From Thermodesulfobacteriota bacterium (GTDB lineage: Bacteria > Desulfobacterota > BSN033 > UBA1163), in NCBI GenBank assembly GCA_026415035.1, contig JAOAHX010000005.1:92235-156234 (forward strand): a stretch of DNA of 64,000 nucleotides, in the 5' to 3' direction. Numbering within the stretch: position 1 is the stretch's first letter; every line of letters begins with the position of its first letter. Below, piece by piece: positions 9,100-16,400 of the stretch. The notes under the pieces are model-generated. The model was not told where the DNA came from. It saw only the letters and a program-made list of their open reading frames with translations, and did not search any database. The position numbers and the translations under genes were made by a program.

Positions 9100-9184
9100 C
9101 CCCCCTCCCCTCCAAAGCGAGATTGAAAGGGCAATCCCCTTTATGGTAGGATTCTGAGCGGAGCGTCAAAAGGAGGAAGAGCGG

Positions 9185-10585
9185 ATGGCATCGAGCCCGA
9201 GGATTTTGGTGGTCGATGACGAGGCGATCGTCTGCGAAAGCTGTCAGAGGATCCTCGAAGACGAGGGGTTGGAAGTGGAGACGGCCCTGAGCGGGGCCGA
9301 GGCCTTCGCCAAGATGAGGGAGAATCCCTACGATATCGTCATCACCGACCTGAAGATGCCGGGCATCGACGGAATGGAGGTCCTCCGGACGATCAAAAGG
9401 GAGTATCCGGATACGATCGTGATCATGATCACCGGCTTTTCGACCGTGGAGACCGCGGTGGAAGCCATGAAATTGGGTGCCTTCGACTACATCCCCAAAC
9501 CCTTTACCCCCGACGAGGTCTCCGTCGTGGTCAAAAAGGCGATCGAGCAGAAGAAGCTCCTGCTCGAGAATGTTTATCTCCGACAGGAACTCCAGGAAAA
9601 ATACGGGTTTCATAATATCATCGGGAAAAGCAAAAAGATGCAGGAGATTTACCGGATCATCGCCAAGGTGGCTCCCACCGACAGCACGGTCCTCATCCAC
9701 GGTCAGAGCGGGACGGGCAAAGAACTGATCGCCAGGGCAATCCACTATAACAGCCCCCGACGAGACAAACAGTTCGTGACCGTCGATTGTGCCGTCCTGG
9801 CCGAGAATCTCCTCGAGAGCGAGCTGTTCGGCCATATCCGGGGCTCGTTTACCGGCGCGGTGACGACCAAACCCGGCCTTTTCGAGGTGGCCGATGGAGG
9901 AACGCTCTTCCTCGATGAGATCGGCAACATCAGTTTGGCCATCCAAGCAAAACTCCTGAGGGTGCTCCAGGAGAGGGAGTTCACGCCCGTCGGGGGCACC
10001 AAATCCAAAAAGGTCGACATTCGCCTCATCGCGGCCACCAATAAAGACCTGGAAAAGATGATCCAGGAGGGGACCTTTCGGGAAGACCTCTATTATCGAC
10101 TGAACATCGTCCCGATCTTTCTTCCCCCCTTGAAGGAGCGGCAGGAGGATATTCCCGCCTTGGCCATGCATTTTCTCAAAAAGTACTCTGAGGAGATGGG
10201 AAAGTCGATCAAGGGGTTTACTCCGGAAGCGATGGAGAGGCTCATGAAATACCCATGGCCTGGCAATGTCCGGGAGCTCGAAAACGTGATCGAACGCACG
10301 GTGGTGATGATGGACGAAGAGATGGTTCGAGTAGAGCATCTGATCCTGCCGGGCCAGAAAAGGGCAGAGGAGATCGAGCGCATCCCGATGACGAGCGAAG
10401 AGTTGAAGGAGATCAAGAAGCAACTGAGGGAGAAAGCGGTGGAGGAGGTCGAAAGGGCCTTTGTGATCAAGGCCCTCGAGAGGAACCAATGGAATGTGAC
10501 CAGGGCCGCAGAGGAGGTGGGGATGTTACGGCCCAATTTCCAGGCGCTGATGAGAAAATATGGTTTAAGAGTCCGGGAAGACTAA
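9185..10585 (+). CDS. sigma-54-dependent response regulator, NtrC family
   Basis: 466 aa transcriptional activator that opens sigma-54 promoters when phosphorylated. Receiver domain 1-120 with phosphoacceptor Asp55 (VITDLKMPG) and Lys105 in PKPF; AAA+ domain 140-375 with Walker A GQSGTGKE (173-180), sigma-54 contact loop GSFTGA (220-225; the common form is GAFTGA) and Walker [10 protein letters not shown]-terminal Fis-type helix-turn-helix around [14 protein letters not shown]. No histidine kinase is adjacent, so the partner may lie elsewhere; the hybrid kinase at 16.4-19.1 kb is one candidate. A sigma-54-like promoter lies 0.5 kb downstream. AAGGAGGAAG precedes the ATG. Confidence 0.95.
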   Translation: MASSPRILVVDDEAIVCESCQRILEDEGLEVETALSGAEAFAKMRENPYDIVITDLKMPGIDGMEVLRTIKREYPDTIVIMITGFSTVETAVEAMKLGAFDYIPKPFTPDEVSVVVKKAIEQKKLLLENVYLRQELQEKYGFHNIIGKSKKMQEIYRIIAKVAPTDSTVLIHGQSGTGKELIARAIHYNSPRRDKQFVTVDCAVLAENLLESELFGHIRGSFTGAVTTKPGLFEVADGGTLFLDEIGNISLAIQAKLLRVLQEREFTPVGGTKSKKVDIRLIAATNKDLEKMIQEGTFREDLYYRLNIVPIFLPPLKERQEDIPALAMHFLKKYSEEMGKSIKGFTPEAMERLMKYPWPGNVRELENVIERTVVMMDEEMVRVEHLILPGQKRAEEIERIPMTSEELKEIKKQLREKAVEEVERAFVIKALERNQWNVTRAAEEVGMLRPNFQALMRKYGLRVRED

Positions 10586-10648
10586 GGCAATAAATATTCC
10601 CGTCGAGACTGTCCCGAAACATAGGCATGATCGGAAGAGCTTGAACCG

Positions 10649-10855
10649 GTGTCTGATTTCTTTAAATGGCTGATTATGGGTTGGTCATTTGTGGTGGTCG
10701 GGATAGCGGCCTTAGGCCTTGTCCTCATTGTTAAGTATGGGGAGATCAAAAAAATTGAGACCGATGATGTAACTCTCTGTTTTATTATTACTTTTTTCTG
10801 TTGGCTCATCCCCATCATCGCCTTTTCCATCCTCGCCAGGACGCTCGGCTTTTAA
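10649..10855 (+). CDS. small two-helix membrane protein, hypothetical
   Basis: 68 aa starting at GTG. Two hydrophobic segments (about 6-30 and 43-66) flank a short charged loop YGEIKKIETDD, giving a small hairpin membrane protein. No family recognised. The ribosome binding site is weak, and base composition becomes AT-rich within and after this gene, unlike the surrounding housekeeping DNA. It lies 63 bp after the NtrC-type regulator. The reading frame looks real because of its clean topology, but expression is unproven. Confidence 0.5.
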   Translation: MSDFFKWLIMGWSFVVVGIAALGLVLIVKYGEIKKIETDDVTLCFIITFFCWLIPIIAFSILARTLGF

Positions 10856-10969
10856 AGTCTTTTTCATCAGGATTTTTAGGCGCAAAGATTGTATATTTTT
10901 TTTATTTTTAAAAAAAGATAAAAGATTATGGAAAAATTACCCCATTTTTGTTCAGAATTTCTCAAATTG

Positions 10970-10990
10970 ATGTATAATAATTTTATACAT
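10970..10990. promoter_or_regulatory. palindromic operator-like site
   Basis: Perfect 8-base inverted repeat ATGTATAA / TTATACAT separated by TAATT. The left arm contains TATAAT, so the site could combine a promoter -10 element with an operator. The bound factor is unknown. Confidence 0.45.
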
Positions 10991-11074
10991 AATGGCGTGG
11001 ATGGGTATTCCGGGTACCAATTAAATATTTAATAAAATCAAAATGTTAAATCTGAAAGAGAAGTAAATTTAAGG

Positions 11075-11092
11075 TTGGCATTTGAAATGCAA
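11075..11092 (+). promoter_or_regulatory. sigma-54 (RpoN) promoter candidate
   Basis: TTGGCATTTGAAATGCAA places GG and GC exactly 10 bases apart, as in the -24/-12 consensus TTGGCAC-N5-TTGC; the -12 half reads ATGCA instead of TTGCA. The predicted transcript would start near 11102 and cover the small membrane gene at 11192. The NtrC-type activator at 9185-10585 is a natural candidate regulator. Confidence 0.55.
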
Positions 11093-11191
11093 AAAAATTT
11101 TAAAAAACGAGGAGGCCTTTAAGATACCTCCGGCCAACTCGGGATCGAGACGAATAGGCCTTCAAATTGGTAGGAAAGGAAGGGTGGCAAG

Positions 11192-11437
11192 GTGAAAAGA
11201 GTTTTTGGATTACTCTCCCTCATGCTCGTGTTCGGCCTCTCCCTCTTTACGCTTGGAATTGCCCATATAGGGGGAATCAAAGGTGTGGGGCTGATCGGGA
11301 TGTGGTTCTTTTATACTTTTGGCACGATCATCGTCTTAGCCCAGTTGATTCCGGCGGGCATTGTTCTGTTCGGGTTCATCGCAACCGGCATCTCTTCATA
11401 TAGGAATAGAGAAGAAAGGCCAGTACCGGTGGTTTAA
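11192..11437 (+). CDS. small membrane protein, hypothetical
   Basis: 81 aa from GTG, preceded by AAGGAAGGGTGGCAAGG. Two hydrophobic segments: 5-25 (VFGLLSLMLVFGLSLFTLG, which could also be a signal anchor) and 33-70 (rich in Gly, Ile and Phe), then a short charged tail NREERPVPVV. No family recognised. It lies about 100 bp downstream of the sigma-54-like promoter, so it is probably the first gene of that transcript, possibly continuing into the receiver and cytochrome genes. Confidence 0.5.
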   Translation: MKRVFGLLSLMLVFGLSLFTLGIAHIGGIKGVGLIGMWFFYTFGTIIVLAQLIPAGIVLFGFIATGISSYRNREERPVPVV

Positions 11438-11542
11438 GCTCCCCCGAAGCTCCTTCCTCCTCTGGAACCAAGGATGGTGGGGGTTGGTCCGGGTCAAATT
11501 GGAATGGGCTTTTGAGGGGAGGATCCGATCCAGGGATGAGCG

Positions 11543-11971
11543 ATGAAGTCAAACATGATCCTCATTGCCTATCAGGATGATTTAGGCCTCCGTTCGCTGA
11601 CCACCTTTTTCCACGGCCTTGGTTATAGGATTGAAACGGCAAGGACCATCAGCGAGATGATCCCAAAAGTCAGAAAAGGGAAGAGCGATGTCCTGCTCTT
11701 GGACGACGAGTTGGAAGGGGTGAAGGCCTTCGATCTGGTTCCCCTCTTGAAACATATTCGGCCGAGACTCCAGGTGATCGTCGTCTCTTCCGAGACCTCC
11801 CTGGAGAAGGTGAAGCGACTCAGGGAGGCGGGGATCTTCTACCACGCAACGAAGCCGATCGATCTCGAAGAGGTGAGGTCCGCGGTGGGTTGCGCCTTTG
11901 AGAAAATCGAAAGGGAAGGCCTGAAAGCAAGAGGTATTCCTTTTTGGGTCCCAGGGAGGGTTCCAGCATGA
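11543..11971 (+). CDS. stand-alone receiver-like protein (degenerate response regulator)
   Basis: 142 aa with a CheY-like alpha/beta pattern and no output domain. The presumed phosphoacceptor lies in DVLLLDDELEG, the conserved switch serine in VIVVSSETS and the lysine in HATKPIDLEE. The N-terminal acidic pocket is altered: the usual V-D-D is replaced by AYQDD, so metal binding and phosphorylation may be impaired. The stop codon overlaps the ATG of the nine-heme cytochrome gene (ATGA), implying translational coupling, an unusual pairing of a signalling domain with an electron-transfer operon. Confidence 0.75.
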   Translation: MKSNMILIAYQDDLGLRSLTTFFHGLGYRIETARTISEMIPKVRKGKSDVLLLDDELEGVKAFDLVPLLKHIRPRLQVIVVSSETSLEKVKRLREAGIFYHATKPIDLEEVRSAVGCAFEKIEREGLKARGIPFWVPGRVPA

Positions 11972-13017
11972 GGTGGAGATCATTTAAATCTGGAGGGGTC
12001 CTGGTGGGGTTTCTCCTTTTTGCCCTTTTCGGGGTGGGCATGGGAATGGCTTGGGGAGAGAACGCCAAGTGTTTAACGTGTCATCGGGATGAGCGATTGG
12101 TCAAAACCGATGCGCGAGGCAACAAGATCGCCCTCCATCTCAACGAGGAGGAGTTCAAACGGAGTGTCCATGGAAAGCTCGCCTGCACCGACTGCCACAC
12201 CCGAATCGTGGACGGGACGCATGCCAAAAAAGGGGTCAAAGAGGCGGATCGAAAGGTGGACTGTGGGGCCTGCCATGAGGCCTCGGAGGCTTTATTCAAG
12301 ACGAGCGTCCACAGCACGAAGGCCAGCATCGCCTGCAAAGAATGTCACGGATACCATTATATGAGGCCTTTGACAGATCCGAAATCGACCACCTACCGGA
12401 CCAATCTCGTTCAAACCTGTGGCGCCTGCCATGCTGAGGAGAGCAAGCAATTCGCCGAAAGCGTCCACGGGGTTGGCCTCTCGAGGGGGAGGCCCAACCA
12501 TCCCACCTGCACCACTTGCCACGGCACCCACGGGATTAAGCCCAGGACCGATCCCGATTCCGCCGTCCATGAGAGAAAGATCGCCATCACCACCTGTCCC
12601 CAATGTCATGCCGCTGAACAGATCACGAGGGAGTATCGGTTCACCACGAAGCCGGTCAAATCCTACTACGACAGCTTCCATGGCCTTTCTTATCGCGGGG
12701 GCGACACGTTCTCGGCCAACTGTGCCAGCTGCCATGGGGTCCACGATATCCGTCCGTCGAGCGACCCCAAATCCATGGTCCACAAGGATAACCTCCAGAA
12801 GACCTGCGGAAGTTGCCATCCCGGGGCTTCTGTCAATTTTGCAAAAGGCAAGATCCATACCCTTCCTGACATCAAGGAAGGCGATTTCGGCGAAAAGGTC
12901 CTCGGGTGGGTGAGGGTCGTCTATATTGTCTTGATCGTGACCGTCCTCGGAGGGATGCTCTTCTTCAATTTCACCGACTGGTTGAGAAAGACGATTGACC
13001 GAAGACCGAGAGATTAA
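11968..13017 (+). CDS. nine-heme c-type cytochrome with C-terminal membrane anchor
   Basis: 349 aa exported electron carrier. The start is the ATG overlapping the preceding stop; it gives a signal peptide (about 1-30: charged start, then GVLVGFLLFALFGVGMGMA). Nine CxxCH motifs follow: CLTCH, CTDCH, CGACH, CKECH, CGACH, CTTCH, CPQCH, CASCH and CGSCH, each with distal histidines such as SVHG and GTHG. A single hydrophobic helix near the C-terminus (VVYIVLIVTVLGGMLFF) anchors it to the inner membrane, facing the periplasm. The next gene, 12 bp on, is a b-type cytochrome, so together they likely form a quinol-linked electron-transfer module. Exact partners and acceptor are unknown. Confidence 0.92.
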   Translation: MRWRSFKSGGVLVGFLLFALFGVGMGMAWGENAKCLTCHRDERLVKTDARGNKIALHLNEEEFKRSVHGKLACTDCHTRIVDGTHAKKGVKEADRKVDCGACHEASEALFKTSVHSTKASIACKECHGYHYMRPLTDPKSTTYRTNLVQTCGACHAEESKQFAESVHGVGLSRGRPNHPTCTTCHGTHGIKPRTDPDSAVHERKIAITTCPQCHAAEQITREYRFTTKPVKSYYDSFHGLSYRGGDTFSANCASCHGVHDIRPSSDPKSMVHKDNLQKTCGSCHPGASVNFAKGKIHTLPDIKEGDFGEKVLGWVRVVYIVLIVTVLGGMLFFNFTDWLRKTIDRRPRD

Positions 13018-13029
13018 GGAGTTTGGGCC

Positions 13030-13857
13030 ATGGGAAGAAGATACCTACGCATGACCTTAAATGAAAGGATTCAGCACCTCAATTTGGCCATCAATTTTAC
13101 GATCTTGGTCATCACCGGCTTCGCCCTGAGATTCCCGGAGGCCTTCTGGGCATCACCCATCACGGATGTCCCTATGGGAATGACCTTTCGGGGTTTCCTC
13201 CATCGCCTCTCCGGGGCCGCGATCGTCACCCTTGGAGGGTACCACCTCCTCTATTTGGCCTTCACCGAGAGGGGGAGGAGAATCGCCCTCGATATGATCC
13301 CCACTTTCAAGGACCTCCAGGACCTCTGGGAGACCCTGAAGAATAATCTCTTCATCAACCGCCCCCCAAAAGAGATCAAGATGGGCCGGTTCAACTTCAG
13401 AGAGAAGTTAGAGTATTTCGGGTTGATCTGGGGGACGATCGTCATGACCGTGACCGGGTTCATCCTCTGGTTCAAGGAGGAGTGGCTCCGGTTCTTCCCC
13501 CTTTGGACCTTTGAGGTGGCCCGGGCCATCCACTTCTACGAGGCCATCTTGGCCACCTTCACCATCCTCATCTGGCATTTCTATTCGGTCATCTTAAACC
13601 CCGATGTCTATCCGATGAACTGGGCCTGGATCAACGGCTACCTGACTGAACACGAGATGGAACTGGAGCATGGTCTGGAACTGGAGCGGATCAAGGCCGA
13701 GGAGAGACGGAGATGGCTCTCCCTTGATGAAGGAGGAAAGGGGGGAGCAAACGTCTACCCCCTCCACCAGGAAAAGAGACAGAAATTTTCGATCAAGACC
13801 CTTTACGGCGTCGTCCAACACCTCAATGAGTCGATCAAGAACTGGAAAGGGATGTGA
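13030..13857 (+). CDS. di-heme cytochrome b, formate dehydrogenase gamma / b561 type
   Basis: 275 aa inner-membrane protein with four hydrophobic helices (about 20-38, 55-80, 125-150, 165-190). Histidines suited to bind b hemes are visible in NERIQHLNLAINF, FLHRLSGAA, GGYHLLY, RAIHFYEAI and LIWHFYSV, matching the cytochrome b subunits of formate dehydrogenase and Ni-Fe hydrogenase, which exchange electrons with quinones. A charged C-terminal tail of about 75 residues is cytoplasmic. It directly follows the nine-heme cytochrome, so the pair likely passes electrons between the quinone pool and periplasmic carriers. Confidence 0.88.
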   Translation: MGRRYLRMTLNERIQHLNLAINFTILVITGFALRFPEAFWASPITDVPMGMTFRGFLHRLSGAAIVTLGGYHLLYLAFTERGRRIALDMIPTFKDLQDLWETLKNNLFINRPPKEIKMGRFNFREKLEYFGLIWGTIVMTVTGFILWFKEEWLRFFPLWTFEVARAIHFYEAILATFTILIWHFYSVILNPDVYPMNWAWINGYLTEHEMELEHGLELERIKAEERRRWLSLDEGGKGGANVYPLHQEKRQKFSIKTLYGVVQHLNESIKNWKGM

Positions 13858-13905
13858 GCCTCGCCCTACATGGGCATGAGAACAGGACGGAGGAGGTGAC
13901 CTTCA

Positions 13906-14079
13906 GTGAAATTGAAAGATGGCCTTAAAGGACGTTATGGGCCCTATCCGAAGCGAAAGGGGAGAAGAAGACAGCCTTCCCAAGAGAGTGGCTACCTCAG
14001 GAGATGTTACGATTGGCTAAAATGGAGGGCTGAGAAGGTCGGAGGGATCATCCTCCATCGCCCTTGCCTCCAACCTTGA
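13906..14079 (+). CDS. possible small basic protein
   Basis: 57 codons from GTG (13906) to TGA, preceded by GGAGGAGGTGA at a good distance. The product is rich in Arg and Lys (for example KRKGRRRQ) with several Tyr and Trp residues; no family recognised. Support is the strong ribosome binding site and its place at the end of the cytochrome operon before the terminator; the composition could also arise by chance. Confidence 0.3.
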   Translation: MKLKDGLKGRYGPYPKRKGRRRQPSQESGYLRRCYDWLKWRAEKVGGIILHRPCLQP

Positions 14080-14172
14080 TCGAACGCTCACGGGTCGCCT
14101 TCGATCCCGTCGGCCAGGAGGATGAATCCCTAAGCTTATTTTTCATTCGACGGCGCTAAGAGACGAATTTCG

Positions 14173-14240
14173 CCCTATATATCCTCTCACTCCCACCATC
14201 CACACCCCACCCAAACGGAGAGGATATATAGGGTTTTTTT
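14173..14240 (+). terminator. strong Rho-independent terminator of the cytochrome operon
   Basis: A perfect 16-bp stem (14173-14188 with 14218-14233, arms CCCTATATATCCTCTC and its complement), a 29-base C/A-rich loop and seven T residues (14234-14240). The loop is much longer than usual. The rest of 13858-14298 contains only the small basic reading frame. Confidence 0.85.
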
Positions 14241-14298
14241 ATTGTCGTGTCCCAGGGAACGTGTTAAGATTAGGGTCAAACGTTTCCGTCGAGGACCG

Positions 14299-15717
14299 AT
14301 GAGCCGTCAACCTCATCTTTATTTCTGCTATCTTCTGATGCTCCTTCTTCCCTTCTTCCATCTCCTTGAAAGCCCCCTGGCCATGACGGTTGAAGCCGAG
14401 AAGAAGATGGGGGAGAAGATTCTGCTCGAGCTCGAACCGAGAATCGAGCGGGTCAGGGACCTGACCCTGCAGGCCTATATCGATCGGATTGGCCAGACCT
14501 TGGTGGCGCAGGCAGGGCCGACCCCTTTCGAGATTACTTTCTCCATCATCAAGGGGACGGATCCGAATGCCTTTGCCATTCCGGGAGGACACATCTTTTT
14601 GACGACCGGCCTCCTGGTCTCCGCGGACAGTGAGCAGGAACTTGCGGGGGTGATCAGTCACGAGATCGCCCACGTGATGGGCCGGCATGTCGCCCAGCTC
14701 ATCGAGCGATCCAAGCGGTTGAACATCGCCTCCTTGGCCGCCATCATCGCAGGGGCCCTCATAGGCGGAGGGGGGAAGGTCACGGAGGCCGTGGCCGTGA
14801 CCGCCTTGGCAGCCTCCGAGGCCTTCGCCCTGAAATATACTCGGGACATGGAGGTGGAGGCCGATCAGAATGCGCTCCTCTACCTGAACCGCGCCGGCTA
14901 CGATCCGAAAGGCCTGGTCTCCTTTATGAATAAGATATACAAGCTGAGCCTTACCCTCGGACCAGGCATCCCTCCCTATCTCTCGACCCATCCCGCCATC
15001 GGAGACCGGATCTCTTTGATGGAGAACCTCCTCCAGGCAGGGACCCGGGCCGCAGGCCTTCCTCCTTATCGAGTCTTAGAATCGTATCGGAAGATTCAGG
15101 CCAAGGCCTTCGTGGAGGAGCGAGAGCCCCACGTAGCGGTCCAGCATTTTCAATCCCTCATCGATGCCCATCCGGGGGAATCGGATTTTCATTACGGTCT
15201 GGGAATGGCTTATCGGAAAACGGGGAGGATGGATAGGGCCATCGAGGCCTTCCAAGCGGGGCTTTCGCTCTCCTCCGAGGACAGATGTCTCTTAAGGGAG
15301 TTGGGCATCACTTACTTCTTGTCCGGAAAATTGGACGAGGCCTGCAAAGCCCTGGAGGCGGTCCAGGCCTCTTCTCAGACGAGTGGGGATCGCTTCGAGG
15401 ATTGGTCCGGGGTGTACTTTCTCGGAAGATGCTACCTTGAGATGGGGAGGCTCGCCCAGGCCCTCGCCTCATTCCAGAAGGTGAGAGGTCGATTCTCCGA
15501 TTGGCCGGAGGTCTACCATAGCCTCGGCTCCGTTTACGGAAGGATGGGCCAAAAAGGGCTGTCCCATTTCTATTTCGGAAAACATTTTAAACTGAGGCGA
15601 GACAGCCGGAGCGCCCTGCTCCATTTTCGAACTGCCCTCGAGGGACTGGAGAGGGGAAGCCCTGAGAGGCAGGAGGCCCTGAGGGAGATTCAGGAATTGA
15701 GCGGAACGAAGAAATGA
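14299..15717 (+). CDS. bepA: M48-family periplasmic metalloprotease with TPR repeats (BepA/YfgC-like)
   Basis: 472 aa. The start ATG at 14299 gives a signal peptide (YLLMLLLPFFHLLESPLA); an upstream in-frame GTG at 14242 would lie next to the terminator. The gluzincin motif is HEIAH (His121-His125) with the third ligand in RDMEVEAD, followed by STHPAIGDRI typical of the family. From about 270 there are several TPR motifs (FHYGLGMAYRKTGRMDRAIEAFQAGL, YFLGRCYLEMGRLAQALASFQ, described here as separate helix pairs). BepA degrades or assists stalled outer-membrane proteins such as LptD. Gene symbol by similarity of architecture only. Confidence 0.88.
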   Translation: MSRQPHLYFCYLLMLLLPFFHLLESPLAMTVEAEKKMGEKILLELEPRIERVRDLTLQAYIDRIGQTLVAQAGPTPFEITFSIIKGTDPNAFAIPGGHIFLTTGLLVSADSEQELAGVISHEIAHVMGRHVAQLIERSKRLNIASLAAIIAGALIGGGGKVTEAVAVTALAASEAFALKYTRDMEVEADQNALLYLNRAGYDPKGLVSFMNKIYKLSLTLGPGIPPYLSTHPAIGDRISLMENLLQAGTRAAGLPPYRVLESYRKIQAKAFVEEREPHVAVQHFQSLIDAHPGESDFHYGLGMAYRKTGRMDRAIEAFQAGLSLSSEDRCLLRELGITYFLSGKLDEACKALEAVQASSQTSGDRFEDWSGVYFLGRCYLEMGRLAQALASFQKVRGRFSDWPEVYHSLGSVYGRMGQKGLSHFYFGKHFKLRRDSRSALLHFRTALEGLERGSPERQEALREIQELSGTKK

Positions 15718-15763
15718 TCAAGAGCAGTTCCTTGAAGGGGAGACGATCGTCATCGGAGGAGCC

Positions 15764-16294
15764 ATGGGCGAGGTAGAACGTTATTGCGAAAAGGCCATCG
15801 AGAAAGGGATGGACGATGCCAGAGTGATCGATCCGGCCTCGATCGTCACCGCGGAATGGGTCAGGATGAAATGTCAGTTCGGCTGTCCCGGATACGGGAG
15901 AAGTCACTGCTGTCCCCCCCATACCCCAACCCCGGAGACCACCCGAAAGGTGATCGATTCCTACCGAACGGCCATTCTCCTCCACCGGAGGATCCCAGAC
16001 GGGAGAAGGCGACGGGAGGAGACGAGACATTTCAATACAGGGGTCGTTCAGCTCGAAATTGACATTTTTTTGGACGGCTATTATAAAGCCTTCAGCATGA
16101 CCTCGGGCCCCTGCCGGCTCTGCAAGGAGTGCGACCTCCAACAACCCTGCAAACACGGGATGGAGGCGAGACCCTCAATGGAGGCCTGCGGCATCGATGT
16201 CTTCGAGACCGCAAGGAGGAACGGGTTGGAGATCCGGGTCGTCCGCAGTCCCGAGGAGAGACAGGACATCTTCGGTTTGATCCTGGTGGAATAG
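15764..16294 (+). CDS. DUF2284 cysteine-rich metal-binding protein
   Basis: 176 aa, cytoplasmic. Two clusters of cysteines are characteristic: residues 37-51 (KCQFGCPGYGRSHCC with a following PPH) and the C-terminal GPCRLCKECDLQQPCKHG with MEACGID. This is the DUF2284 family, thought to bind metal or an Fe-S cluster; its function is unknown and it is widespread in anaerobes. It starts 46 bp after the M48 protease gene in the same direction. No redox partner is adjacent. Confidence 0.85.
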   Translation: MGEVERYCEKAIEKGMDDARVIDPASIVTAEWVRMKCQFGCPGYGRSHCCPPHTPTPETTRKVIDSYRTAILLHRRIPDGRRRREETRHFNTGVVQLEIDIFLDGYYKAFSMTSGPCRLCKECDLQQPCKHGMEARPSMEACGIDVFETARRNGLEIRVVRSPEERQDIFGLILVE

Positions 16295-16400
16295 GAAGTC
16301 GGCCCACTTTTAAGGCCATAGGGGACCCTGACCTTTGGCCCCTCGGAAAAGGAGGAAAGCCCCCCATCCCGGAATTTCGAAGAGGGCAGATAGAACCTCT

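Larger units (their letters stand above)
10856..11191 (+). other. AT-rich non-coding patch
   Basis: About 335 bases without a convincing gene, with long A and T runs (for example around 10891-10920) standing out from the GC-rich neighbourhood. It holds the palindrome at 10970-10990 and the sigma-54-like promoter at 11075-11092, plus a short GGAGG/CCTCC hairpin-forming pair in the presumed leader (about 11110-11130). Confidence 0.7.
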
